64,000 nucleotides of DNA from positions 558,001-622,000 of the forward strand of contig NZ_JABMCZ010000001.1 in NCBI RefSeq assembly GCF_013186535.1, written 5' to 3'. Both the position numbers and the translations under genes were made by a program. The notes below the pieces were generated by a model. It made no database searches. It saw only the letters and a list, made by a program, of their open reading frames with translations, and had not been told where the DNA came from. Numbering within the stretch: position 1 is the stretch's first letter; each line of letters opens with the position of its first letter. Of the stretch, positions 1 to 7,368 are shown in pieces. The stretch is from Nocardia terpenica. GTDB taxonomy: Bacteria > Actinomycetota > Actinomycetes > Mycobacteriales > Mycobacteriaceae.

Positions 1-2367
1 AGCGGTCATCTGCAGCAGCTCGAGCGGGCCGAGTATCAGCATGCGGTGGAGGACGCGTTGCGGGACGGTAACCGGTTCCTCGTCGGCGCGGACCCGCGTA
101 CCAATCCGTATGGGTGGCAGATCAACGACGGTGGGCTTCGGCGTCCGGGGCGTAACACCAACTGTGTCGACAACTGCTTGGCGGCGTTGTCGTGTTTTCA
201 TGGTCGGCCGGAGGTGGCCTTGGCCCGTTGGCGTGATCATGCCGATGAGGCTGGTGACTTGGGTGAGTCGCCGGATCGTGCCGGGGCGTGGATCGGTGGG
301 CAGTGGGGGCATTACAACGACGGGCGGTCGATCGCTGCGCAGTATCAAGCGTTGCATGAGCGGATGCTTCGTGCGGGTCCTGGCTCGTCGGCGCTGGTGG
401 GTCAGTCGTGGCATGCGCGCGACGACAATGGTGTGCCCCTCTACCATCGCGACGGGTCACCGGTGCTCAACGGCGGCCATGCCATCGTGATCGTCTACCC
501 GCACGACGCGTCCGGGCCGGTGTGGTGGGACCCGCAGGCCGCGACCTTTTCCGATCATCCGCCTCGCGCCCTGACCGACAGGGCGGCCGAGATGGTGTAC
601 ATGACCGTCGATCCCGAGAGAGGACACCTAGGTGGCGCCAGAACTGGAGACCAGGGAACAAGTTCAGCATTATCTGGCACAGATCTTCGGTCCCACGGTG
701 GGGTTTCAGACGATTCGGTGCGAGCACGGCTGGGTGTGCCGACAGAAGCTCACCCCGCAACAGACGGCCACCGGCCAGCCGATCGGGCTGGGGAACTACG
801 TGGTGAACACGCAGACCGGGGTGGTCACGGCCCACGCGAGTCTGGACCCGATCACGATCGGGGAGATGTACGACGAAGCGATCCGGACCGGTCAACCGGT
901 GCAGGGGTATCAGATCTACCCCGTGCAGTGGAGGGTGAGCATCCAACGCACCCACGAGAGCGCGCAGACGATCGAGTACCACGTCCACGCGCAGAGCCTG
1001 ACTCGCCCGCCCGAACCGTCCGAGGACTATCAGCTGACGATCGACAAGACCACCTTCGCCTATCAGCCGACAGCACCACTGGCAATGAGCGTCCTGTCCT
1101 GGGCGGAACACAAGAGCCGCCAGGACGGCACCTGGCCGACCGAGGGGACCTTCGAGGAATAGACCACGGGGAGCCAGCACGCGACGCCGATACCGCCCTG
1201 ACCACCTCGACACCGCAAATCCGCCTCGCCGGTAACGAGGGCTTCGAGGTCCCACACCAGCACATCGCCCCGGCCGATCCGCCGCCGCAGTCCACGTCCG
1301 GAGCACATGGCCAGTCGAGCGAGGGGGCGAATCGCGCCCATATCGCCGGTGCCGATCAGACTCCGTGGACCCCACCGCCCCGCCCCGAACTCCCGGTTGT
1401 CAACGACCCGGTCTCGAACGCCAAGGCCGCCGAGATCCGCCAGCAGATGAACCCGACCCCGGAGCACCACCCCGACCGAAGCCACATCGCGCCCCCAGAC
1501 CCGACGAATAACCCACCGAGTCACGAAGACAAACCGACTTCGCAACCACACGACCACTCGAAGGCGCCACTCACCAAGGACGCCAAGCAGGTTGCCGATC
1601 TGAACGACCATCCCGGCGGCGTAGCCCGGGATGGAAACGGCCTGGTCGTGTCGGTAGACGGTCGGGCAATTCAGGAACACGTCGACACCATGGCGCGAGA
1701 TCGAGCGCAGGCATTCCGCGCCGCGGCGGAGAATAATAGGCCACGCCCCGGTGAAAAACAGCAGCAAGCGGAAAAGCGGGTGACTGCGGCAAAGAAAAAT
1801 GGAACTTATGTCAGTCGGAAAACGCACGGCCGGGTCACGGCAATTGTAGTCGACAGGCGCACCGGCATTGCTTATGAAGGCGTCAATGGTGCGGGTAACG
1901 ACCTAATCCCCGAGGAGAGTCTGCATCAAACCTTGTATGACAATCTCCAGCAGATGAAGGGAGCTGGCCCGCTCGCGGGCGGAAAATATCCTGCATTGGA
2001 TCGCCACGGCGATCTGGAAAATCCTCCGGCACGCGACTACCCGCACTACGATCAACCGCTCGGGCATGCCGAAGTCAAAGCGGCAAATGAAGCATTGTGG
2101 GCGCGTGAAGAAATAAATGAGACCCGACGTGCGAACGGCGAGCCAGAATACCCGACCGGGCCGGAAGCGCTACGTGAGCTGTATTCGCAGACCTATGTCC
2201 CGTTCGATTCCGGCAACCCCGAACCGAAGCCATACTGCGCTAATTGCGATCGCATGATGGGTGGGGCGGAAAATTATAGCGGCAGATACACAGGATTTCC
2301 GCATGCCGGGGACAATCTCGTGGGCCAGTATCAACCGCAGGTTAGAGAGCTTTCCGGACGTGGGTGA
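1..2367 (+). CDS. C-terminal part of a polymorphic toxin: Tox-PL glutamine-deamidase-like tip, frame open into a deaminase cassette
   Basis: The frame is open from base 1, so the 5' part of the gene lies outside the window. Residues encoded by about 100-600 look like the papain-fold Tox-PL toxin domain. A candidate catalytic triad is visible: Cys in TNCVDNC (bases 163-165), His in NGGHAIV (478-480) and Asp in WWDPQ (529-531). Such tips are delivered by type VII or similar export systems and deamidate or cleave target proteins in rival cells (family knowledge). After base 630 the frame has no stop until 2367, but the translation of 640-1170 is a low-complexity run of R, D, G, H and P, as expected for the wrong frame of another gene (632-1162). 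A TAG at 629-631, one frame away, may be the ancestral toxin stop. Whether one long protein is made is uncertain. Confidence 0.7.
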   Translation, partial: SGHLQQLERAEYQHAVEDALRDGNRFLVGADPRTNPYGWQINDGGLRRPGRNTNCVDNCLAALSCFHGRPEVALARWRDHADEAGDLGESPDRAGAWIGGQWGHYNDGRSIAAQYQALHERMLRAGPGSSALVGQSWHARDDNGVPLYHRDGSPVLNGGHAIVIVYPHDASGPVWWDPQAATFSDHPPRALTDRAAEMVYMTVDPERGHLGGARTGDQGTSSALSGTDLRSHGGVSDDSVRARLGVPTEAHPATDGHRPADRAGELRGEHADRGGHGPRESGPDHDRGDVRRSDPDRSTGAGVSDLPRAVEGEHPTHPRERADDRVPRPRAEPDSPARTVRGLSADDRQDHLRLSADSTTGNERPVLGGTQEPPGRHLADRGDLRGIDHGEPARDADTALTTSTPQIRLAGNEGFEVPHQHIAPADPPPQSTSGAHGQSSEGANRAHIAGADQTPWTPPPRPELPVVNDPVSNAKAAEIRQQMNPTPEHHPDRSHIAPPDPTNNPPSHEDKPTSQPHDHSKAPLTKDAKQVADLNDHPGGVARDGNGLVVSVDGRAIQEHVDTMARDRAQAFRAAAENNRPRPGEKQQQAEKRVTAAKKNGTYVSRKTHGRVTAIVVDRRTGIAYEGVNGAGNDLIPEESLHQTLYDNLQQMKGAGPLAGGKYPALDRHGDLENPPARDYPHYDQPLGHAEVKAANEALWAREEINETRRANGEPEYPTGPEALRELYSQTYVPFDSGNPEPKPYCANCDRMMGGAENYSGRYTGFPHAGDNLVGQYQPQVRELSGRG
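632..1162 (+). CDS. probable immunity protein for the Tox-PL toxin
   Basis: A 176-residue soluble protein starts at GTG 632, with a purine-rich ribosome binding site (AGAGAGGA, 616-623) at good spacing. The in-frame triplet just before the start is TAG. The translation has normal protein composition (MAPELETREQVQHYLAQIFG... with aromatic and beta-strand-like segments), whereas the overlapping long frame is low in complexity, so this frame is taken as the real one here. It has no signal peptide or membrane segment. Its position directly after a toxin tip is the standard place for the cognate immunity gene of polymorphic toxins. I do not recognise the family; immunity function rests on position only. 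Confidence 0.7.
   Translation: MAPELETREQVQHYLAQIFGPTVGFQTIRCEHGWVCRQKLTPQQTATGQPIGLGNYVVNTQTGVVTAHASLDPITIGEMYDEAIRTGQPVQGYQIYPVQWRVSIQRTHESAQTIEYHVHAQSLTRPPEPSEDYQLTIDKTTFAYQPTAPLAMSVLSWAEHKSRQDGTWPTEGTFEE
1163..2367 (+). other. orphan toxin-tip cassette with YwqJ-like deaminase domain
   Basis: In the same frame as the upstream toxin, this stretch encodes a proline-rich linker (to about 1560) and then a compact C-terminal domain with the zinc-deaminase signature: HAE in LGHAEVKAAN (His codon 2064-2066) and CxxC in PYCANCDR (Cys codons 2235-2237 and 2244-2246). This matches the YwqJ-type nucleic acid deaminase toxins. No start codon with a ribosome binding site is seen between 1163 and the domain; in-frame ATG codons occur only at 1447 and 1689. 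The cassette therefore resembles the silent, displaced tips known downstream of polymorphic toxin genes, which gain expression by recombination. Alternatively it is the real C-terminus of the long frame that begins before base 1. The AT content rises from about base 1690 onward. Confidence 0.6.
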
Positions 2368-2383
2368 GCATGCTGTAGAGAAA

Positions 2384-2947
2384 ATGTTATCGCGCATCCG
2401 AGATGAGAGAATCATGCCGGCGCGAGAAATTGAAGAACAACGTTCGAAACTTTTGAAGGACTTGGATGATAATCAGCGTGAAATCTTACAGCACATAGTC
2501 GAATTTGCGGATATCGGTAGGACGCCCGATACGTTGGCCGCACCGGGTCGGTGGCACACCAGTGAGGCGCTGGATCGAGCCCGCGATGCGATAGCACACG
2601 GCGCTCCTCTCGGGCAGATCAGCAGGGACCTCGCGTTCGCAAGGGAACATCTGCTCGTGGCGCATCGGCAGGAGCTCGCCAGCCGATTCGTGGCAGCGCA
2701 AGAACTCGATCTCGGGCACTCTGCGGCTACGGTGAGGGGGTTGTTGTACCTCGATGTTCTCGAGCGTGATCGTGCGATCGTGGTCGAACTGGATGCAGCC
2801 GAACGTCGGCTGATCGAAAAGGTGAATCAACAGATCCTCGAATCGCACGGACAGCAATTGGAAGAGCGTGCGCGGTTTGTCAAGGACTGCATGGCGCGAG
2901 CCCGGGAGATGGAAAAGTCAGAACAATTTCGAGGCGGCGCAGTGTGA
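2384..2947 (+). CDS. N-terminal half of a repeat-containing helical protein (frameshifted)
   Basis: An all-helical, charged protein of about 187 residues with no recognised family. In-frame starts are GTG 2360 (overlapping the upstream stop), ATG 2384 and ATG 2414; I take 2384 provisionally. It carries one copy of a roughly 100-residue repeat (LDLGHSAATVRGLL...ERRLIEKVNQQI). The next gene carries two more (LGLDKEHHRLVLEAL and LQLGTEHAQAVSQAL). The reading frame ends at TGA 2945-2947, but repeat homology continues in the following frame from about base 2915. This suggests a one-base shift, most simply an extra A in the AAAA run at 2913-2916. Position behind the toxin cassette suggests an accessory or immunity-related role, which is inference. 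Confidence 0.6.
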   Translation: MLSRIRDERIMPAREIEEQRSKLLKDLDDNQREILQHIVEFADIGRTPDTLAAPGRWHTSEALDRARDAIAHGAPLGQISRDLAFAREHLLVAHRQELASRFVAAQELDLGHSAATVRGLLYLDVLERDRAIVVELDAAERRLIEKVNQQILESHGQQLEERARFVKDCMARAREMEKSEQFRGGAV

Positions 2948-2966
2948 GATTCAGAATCAACGAGTA

Positions 2967-3761
2967 ATGGAGGCTCGGGTGCTAGAAGGTCTGGGCCTGG
3001 ACAAGGAGCATCACCGACTCGTGCTCGAGGCATTGGAAGCAGAACGCGCCCGAGCGCTTGGCAGGGCGGCCGATACGTTCGGCAACGAGGTCGTGCGGCA
3101 AGCGCACAACAAAGCGGTCGAATCACGGGAGCTGCACCAGCAGGAGCGAGCGGAAGCCCTCGGGCAAGCCCTTGAACAGGCGCGACAGCTCGAGCACACC
3201 CTGGGACAGGGCAGGGAGCCAGACCCGGAACAGGCGCGACAAGCCTATGAGGCGCTGCAGCGTGCAATCCGCGACGAGCGGGAGATGGAAGCGCGGGCGA
3301 TGGAGCCTTTGCAGCTCGGAACGGAACATGCCCAGGCCGTAAGTCAAGCGCTGGAGACGGAGCGCAGCCAAAGATATGGGCAAACCCTCGAGGTTGTCGA
3401 GCGGGAACACCTTCGGCAGCAACACAACCAGTTCGTCGGTCAGAGAAAAGCACTGCATCTGACGCCTGATCAGGCCAGAACTTTGGACCCGCAAACCTAT
3501 TCCCTCTGCATCGAACTTGCCCCGAGCGATTACGACCCGGAAAAGCGTGCTTACATACACGAACGCGCTGGACAGCCGCCGGTTCGGGTTCCATACGATT
3601 CGCTGGAGCGCAGGTACGCCGAGGCGGCAAGGACGATCGGGCTCGGGTTGTCGGTAGAAGGTGCGGAGGCCAACTTCTTGCGGTCGCTCGGCGGGGCCGA
3701 GGCGGCGACGGAGGCCGGTCGCAGCGACGACCGCTACACCGGACCGGGGGTATCTCGATGA
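2967..3761 (+). CDS. C-terminal half of the frameshifted repeat protein
   Basis: If translated alone it would start at ATG 2967 (MEARVLEGLGLDKEHH...), but the frame is open from 2868. The sequence from about 2915 (FEAAQCEIQNQRVMEARVLE) aligns with the later internal repeat (YEALQRAIRDEREMEARAME), so coding clearly extends upstream of 2967. Two repeats of about 106 residues are rich in Glu, Gln, Arg and Ala and probably form long helices or coiled coils. The last 90 residues (from ALHLTPDQARTLDP) are different and may be a small folded domain. The gene ends ATGA-overlapped with the next one at 3758. No function recognised. Confidence 0.65.
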   Translation: MEARVLEGLGLDKEHHRLVLEALEAERARALGRAADTFGNEVVRQAHNKAVESRELHQQERAEALGQALEQARQLEHTLGQGREPDPEQARQAYEALQRAIRDEREMEARAMEPLQLGTEHAQAVSQALETERSQRYGQTLEVVEREHLRQQHNQFVGQRKALHLTPDQARTLDPQTYSLCIELAPSDYDPEKRAYIHERAGQPPVRVPYDSLERRYAEAARTIGLGLSVEGAEANFLRSLGGAEAATEAGRSDDRYTGPGVSR

Positions 3762-4774
3762 CGACGGGAACCATAGCCAAGCGGCAGTTGCCACTCGTTC
3801 TGCACGGCAGGCTCGACGAGGGCCAACTCGAAAACCTCTGCGCGAACCTCGGATTGACCGCCTCTGGGAGCACGGACGAATCGATTGGAACCGAGCTCGG
3901 GCGCTACACCTGTCAACACCCTCGATTTCGGACACTCACCGACGTGATCCTCACTCTGGTCCGGTCCGGCCCCGCCGAATGGACACTCGCCGTTGACGTT
4001 GCACCCGGCTCCGATATCGACTCATGGCTGCGCTGGGTCGAAACGGGTGTTCGTGCCGCAGGGTTGGCAATCGACAGCCGGGTCCTGCCGCCATCGTCCC
4101 CGGAACGAACCGAGGCTCAAAGACGTGCGGATCTGGAGGAGGCCACGTACGTGATCGAACAGACCCACCGCGCCCTGGGGATAAGGCGCTCCTCCGAGTC
4201 CACTGCCTCGATCACAGACAGGTCCACCGGGGCACCAGCGGAGTCGATCATTCGTCTTCCAGCAATCGACATCCGTCGGAAGATCCGACCCGACCCGATC
4301 CGGCCACCGCGAGAATCGACAGGGTGGCGAGCGCTCGACGATCATCAAGTCGTAGAGCTGGCCGTTCGACTCCGCAGCCTGGTCTGGTCGTGGCGTATGG
4401 ACGACATGTTGAGGCTCAGCGCAGTAATCCCATGGCACTGGGAGCCTGCCGAACTCGGCTCGACAATGTCTGATAGCCAACCGAGCACGGCCGATGGCTA
4501 CGTGTACGGCGATGGCGCCGAGGCGAGCTGCATCGAGTTGGCCGTGACGACACCGGGCACCGATCCCGCGCAACTACTCGCGGCGTTCACCCGAATGGCC
4601 GATGTGCTCACCGAAACCCTCGGCGAGCCGAACACTCGGGTCTCGGAGGCATTACCCCAAGCTTGCTGGGCCTCCGAGAAGAATACATTGGTACTTGCTG
4701 TGCGACGGCGTACTGTCGCTCTGCTCTTGGAGAGGCACGACTCCGAGCATGGCAGCCGGTCGAAGCTACCGTAG
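3758..4774 (+). CDS. two-domain protein, DUF6301-like C-terminal domain
   Basis: A 338-residue protein translationally coupled to the previous gene by an ATGA overlap. Residues 8-107 form one domain (RQLPLVLHGRLDEGQLENLC). Residues 194-330 match the domain of the gene at 5771 (ELAVRLRSLVWSWRMDD here, DLATRLRSFNWSWRLAD there), which I assign tentatively to the actinobacterial DUF6301 family. A basic, proline-rich linker joins them. The first domain is also found alone, cut short, at 6690-6833. Members of this family are common beside secreted toxin genes in Nocardia, so an immunity or chaperone role is plausible but not shown. No signal peptide. Confidence 0.7.
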   Translation: MTTGTIAKRQLPLVLHGRLDEGQLENLCANLGLTASGSTDESIGTELGRYTCQHPRFRTLTDVILTLVRSGPAEWTLAVDVAPGSDIDSWLRWVETGVRAAGLAIDSRVLPPSSPERTEAQRRADLEEATYVIEQTHRALGIRRSSESTASITDRSTGAPAESIIRLPAIDIRRKIRPDPIRPPRESTGWRALDDHQVVELAVRLRSLVWSWRMDDMLRLSAVIPWHWEPAELGSTMSDSQPSTADGYVYGDGAEASCIELAVTTPGTDPAQLLAAFTRMADVLTETLGEPNTRVSEALPQACWASEKNTLVLAVRRRTVALLLERHDSEHGSRSKLP

Positions 4775-4852
4775 TGTGGCGCTGATGCCGCAGACCGCAT
4801 CTCGTCTCCTACCCTGTCGGACACACGGAAGAGCGATACCAACCGAGGGATC

Positions 4853-5221
4853 ATGACAAAACGGATCAACGCCGACTTCGACCCGATCAGCTGGGATGTT
4901 AACGATCGGCTGATGTATCAGGGCGAACCCTTCACCGGCGAGGTTGTGGAAACTCTCGGGGACAAAATCCTGTCGCAGCAGTCCTATGTCAACGGTATTC
5001 CACACGGACCGGATCGGGAGTGGTGGCCGAACGGAACTCTCGAGTCCGAAGGTCAGATGCGGGACGGACGCCCTTATGGAATCTATCGTAGATGGCATGA
5101 GAATGGGCAACTGGCCGGTGAAAAACACTTCGGTGACGACGGTGCACTGCACACCGTGCTCGAATGGGACGAGGACGGCAATCCGATCGAATTACGGACG
5201 CGCAGGCGAAGAAATTCGTGA
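4853..5221 (+). CDS. YwqK-family MORN-variant immunity protein, copy 1
   Basis: A 122-residue protein starting at ATG 4853 behind CGAGGGATC. It is built of MORN-variant strands with the pattern G-x-P-x-G...W-x-x-NG-x-L...E (HGPDREWWPNGTLESEGQ, then YGIYRRWHENGQLAGEKHF). This is the architecture of YwqK, the antitoxin of the YwqJ deaminase toxin in Bacillus subtilis (known family). Here the YwqJ-like cassette ends at 2367, so toxin and presumed antitoxin lie about 2.5 kb apart with other genes between. The next gene is a close copy. Cytoplasmic, no signal peptide. Confidence 0.8.
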   Translation: MTKRINADFDPISWDVNDRLMYQGEPFTGEVVETLGDKILSQQSYVNGIPHGPDREWWPNGTLESEGQMRDGRPYGIYRRWHENGQLAGEKHFGDDGALHTVLEWDEDGNPIELRTRRRRNS

Positions 5222-5293
5222 ACTGACCTCGATGACACCTCGTCGGCACCCAGCCTGGCAGAGACAGGTGACAGCGATATCGACCGGGGAGTC

Positions 5294-5656
5294 ATGACAA
5301 AGCGAATCAACGCCAACTTCGACCCGGTCAGCTGGGATGATGATCTTCGCTTGGAGTACCAGGGAGAGCCGTTCACCGGCGAGGTGGTCGAAACCCTCGG
5401 CGACCAACTCCTGTCCCAGGAGTTCTACGTCAACGGCATCCCCCACGGGCCGGACAGAGAGTGGTGGGAGAACGGCGCTCTCAAGTCCGAAGGCCAAGTA
5501 CGACACGGTCGCGCCTATGGCGTGTTCCGTACATGGCATGAGAACGGCCAATTGGCCTCCGAGAAGCACTTCAGCGACAACGGGCGACTGCACACTGTTC
5601 TCGAATGGGACGAAAATGGCAATCCCATAACAGATGAGGGGAGACGCAGAATTTAG
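5294..5656 (+). CDS. YwqK-family MORN-variant immunity protein, copy 2
   Basis: A 120-residue near-duplicate of the preceding gene: both begin MTKRIN and share GEPFTGEVVETLGD, YVNGIPHGPDREWW and HENGQLA. The duplication also covers upstream DNA, since both starts are preceded by related sequence (gcgatacc-aaccgagggatcATG and gcgatatc-gaccggggagtcATG). The two copies differ mainly around the central strands (IYRRW against VFRTW) and at the C-terminal tail. Diverged tandem immunity genes usually reflect protection against several toxin variants; that reading is inference. Confidence 0.8.
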   Translation: MTKRINANFDPVSWDDDLRLEYQGEPFTGEVVETLGDQLLSQEFYVNGIPHGPDREWWENGALKSEGQVRHGRAYGVFRTWHENGQLASEKHFSDNGRLHTVLEWDENGNPITDEGRRRI

Positions 5657-5770
5657 CCAGTGTCGCAATGCCCGGCCCAACCGTCGTCGCATGGTGGGAA
5701 TCCGAATAGCATTGGCGCCGTGATCATCCGGCGTCGACCGAAGCGAGCGGCTGGTGGATCGTCTCGGACA

Positions 5771-6259
5771 ATGACGGAAGGGCGGCTGGCCGATAGCGAG
5801 ATTGTCGACTTGGCCACTCGCCTACGGTCTTTCAACTGGTCCTGGCGGTTGGCCGATGTATCGGTTCTGGTGGACGCGTTCGGCTGGCAGGTGCAAACCA
5901 CACGGCCGGACTGGGGCCTGCTCGACGACGGGTTCGGGATGGCGAGCGGGCGCGTGCACGGCCGCGACGGCGCTGTCGAGGGCATTGAGCTGCGTGTGAC
6001 CGACTACGCGACCGATGATCCGCACGGTCGAGAGCAGGTTCGGGATGCGTTCGCCGGGATGGCTGTCGCATTGAGTGCTTCGTTCGGTGAGCCGTCTGCC
6101 CGTAAGCCTGGCGAATCCGCCGAGATCCGGTGGGCGGGTCCGGATACCACCGTGCAGCTAACCCGGCTGGGGAACTCGGTGCGTTTGCGTCTGGCGGCCA
6201 ATGACTACCTGCGGGCTCTTGACCGCGCTGTCGAGCTGGAGGCGGAGGGCTTGCTGTGA
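5771..6259 (+). CDS. DUF6301-like protein
   Basis: A 162-residue protein (MTEGRLADSEIVDLATRLRS...). The frame is open to GTG 5660, but the sequence before ATG 5771 has no homology to the paralogue at 3758 and a poor composition, so 5771 is preferred. Signature segments are LRSFNWSWRLADV, GMASGRVHGRDGAVEGIELRV and ESAEIRWAGPDTTVQL. It is the single-domain version of the C-terminal half of the 3758 gene. Its stop overlaps the next start (GTGA at 6256-6259), so the two are translationally coupled. Function unknown; likely part of the toxin-immunity neighbourhood. Confidence 0.75.
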   Translation: MTEGRLADSEIVDLATRLRSFNWSWRLADVSVLVDAFGWQVQTTRPDWGLLDDGFGMASGRVHGRDGAVEGIELRVTDYATDDPHGREQVRDAFAGMAVALSASFGEPSARKPGESAEIRWAGPDTTVQLTRLGNSVRLRLAANDYLRALDRAVELEAEGLL

Positions 6260-6693
6260 CCGATTGGGGGCAATTCGCCGAAGGGCTTGCGGAACAGTTG
6301 GCGCTCTTGCCTTCTGGAGCGATCGTGAAAATCGTTGCTCCCGGCCGGTTCGCCCAATTCGCGCAGGACGATGATTCGCTGGTCGCTCATCTGATCGGCG
6401 ACGAGCATCTCGCCCCGGCGGATCGGCCCGTTGCGGAGAGGCGTCGGCGCATTGTCGATGCGGGCTGGCGGTTGCCTGATGTCGACCATGCCGGGAACTG
6501 GTGGATAGAGCTTCCCTGGCCGGTCATGTCGAATATCTACCGGCAACTCGCGGCCATGGTCGTCACCGGGCTTCGTGACGGTTTAGGCGTTCGCGGTCCC
6601 GCGGATCTGGTGTACGAGGCTTGGAACGGCAAGGCCGGTAACGCGCCGATGGATCTGCCGCTGCTGGGCCTGCCCCGGGGCGGTGTGTCGTGA
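6256..6693 (+). CDS. TY-Chap (YbjN-like chaperone) domain protein
   Basis: A 145-residue protein starting at GTG 6256. The sequence DWGQFAEGLAEQLALLPSGAIVKIVAPGRFAQF, followed by the NWWIELPWP and YEAWNG segments, resembles the actinobacterial TY-Chap family, which is related to YbjN and type III secretion chaperone folds. Such proteins are thought to assist or neutralise exported effectors (family knowledge; not proven here). It is coupled to both neighbours by GTGA overlaps. The conserved WELP-like region (WIELPWPV) argues that the gene is intact. Confidence 0.65.
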   Translation: MTDWGQFAEGLAEQLALLPSGAIVKIVAPGRFAQFAQDDDSLVAHLIGDEHLAPADRPVAERRRRIVDAGWRLPDVDHAGNWWIELPWPVMSNIYRQLAAMVVTGLRDGLGVRGPADLVYEAWNGKAGNAPMDLPLLGLPRGGVS

Positions 6694-6833
6694 ATTTCCT
6701 GGAACGCCAACTCACCCTGCGCCTCGGTGGCCCACTCGACCAATCCCACCTCGACCGCTTGCGAGGCGGCCTCGGCCTTCAACCATGCGGGGCTGCCACC
6801 GATCCGGTGGGCAGCGAGTTAGGGCGCGTGTGA
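6690..6833 (+). pseudogene. truncated copy of the N-terminal domain of the 3758 gene
   Basis: A 47-codon frame starts at GTG 6690 inside the stop of the previous gene and ends at TGA 6831. Its translation (RQLTLRLGGPLDQSHLDRLR...DPVGSELGR) aligns directly with residues 9-49 of the 3758 product (RQLPLVLHGRLDEGQLENLC...ESIGTELGR). Homology stops exactly where the frame stops, and the DNA after 6834 has no matching continuation. It looks like the 5' stump of a gene removed by a recombination event at about 6830. It may still be translated through coupling. Confidence 0.7.
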
Positions 6834-7161
6834 GCTGTCGAGCCGTATATTTTTCGCGGCTCGACAACCCAGACGCCGGTGTAGAGTGCGCTCGCTCATC
6901 GCCCGCCACGGCTGCCGGGCGTTTGATCTCGTGTTGTGTTGTCAGGCAGCGGATTTCAGGTATTTCGATATCTTCTTGACGTCCTCGTCACTGATAATCA
7001 GGCCCACGCCTTGGCGCATCGTGCGCATTCCGACCGACGATCCGACCAGAGCGCTGGCACCGCCGCGAGCGCACCGGGGAAGTCCGCTGTGGATATCGCC
7101 TCGCATCCACGCCGAACTACGCGGCGATATCGCGGTCCGGCAACGCGATCGGACGAAATAG
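6834..7161. other. gene-poor stretch after the toxin locus
   Basis: No gene is supported here. On the minus strand, 6942-7000 reads as a plausible protein tail (GVGLIISDEDVKKISKYLKS then stop), which could be the end of a lost gene, but the frame upstream of it looks random. The stretch lies between a truncated gene and a recombinase remnant and is probably recombination debris. Confidence 0.4.
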
Positions 7162-7368
7162 CCTGGCGCCGAAGAGTATCCGGGGCTGCTGCTCAACCGG
7201 CGCGGGGTCGACATCGCCACCGTCGCCGGGCAGCTCGGCACCCCGTCTGAAATCGTCCGCACCTACACCCAGCCCAGCGACCAAGACCTCGCCGCCGCCG
7301 TCGACCTTCCCCGTCGACCGACAGACCCCGCTCCTGCGGCGCAATCACCTGATCAGCCGATCGTATAA
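7162..7368 (+). pseudogene. C-terminal remnant of a tyrosine recombinase/integrase
   Basis: The frame is open only from a TAG at 7159 to TAA 7366. It encodes LLLNRRGVDIATVAGQLGTPSEIVRTYTQPSDQDL. This has the layout of the last helices of phage-type integrases: a hydrophobic helix, G-V-D-x-x-T-V, LG, then the T-Y region containing the catalytic tyrosine. The catalytic domain upstream is missing. Its 3' end overlaps the end of the convergent secreted-protein gene. It marks a past integration at the right edge of the toxin locus. Confidence 0.5.

Noticed and set aside
2905..2930. Programmed frameshift joining the two halves of the repeat protein
   Set aside because: Only an AAAA run is present, with no typical slippery heptamer, stop-codon context or downstream pseudoknot that I can see. 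A simple indel or phase variation is a better explanation.
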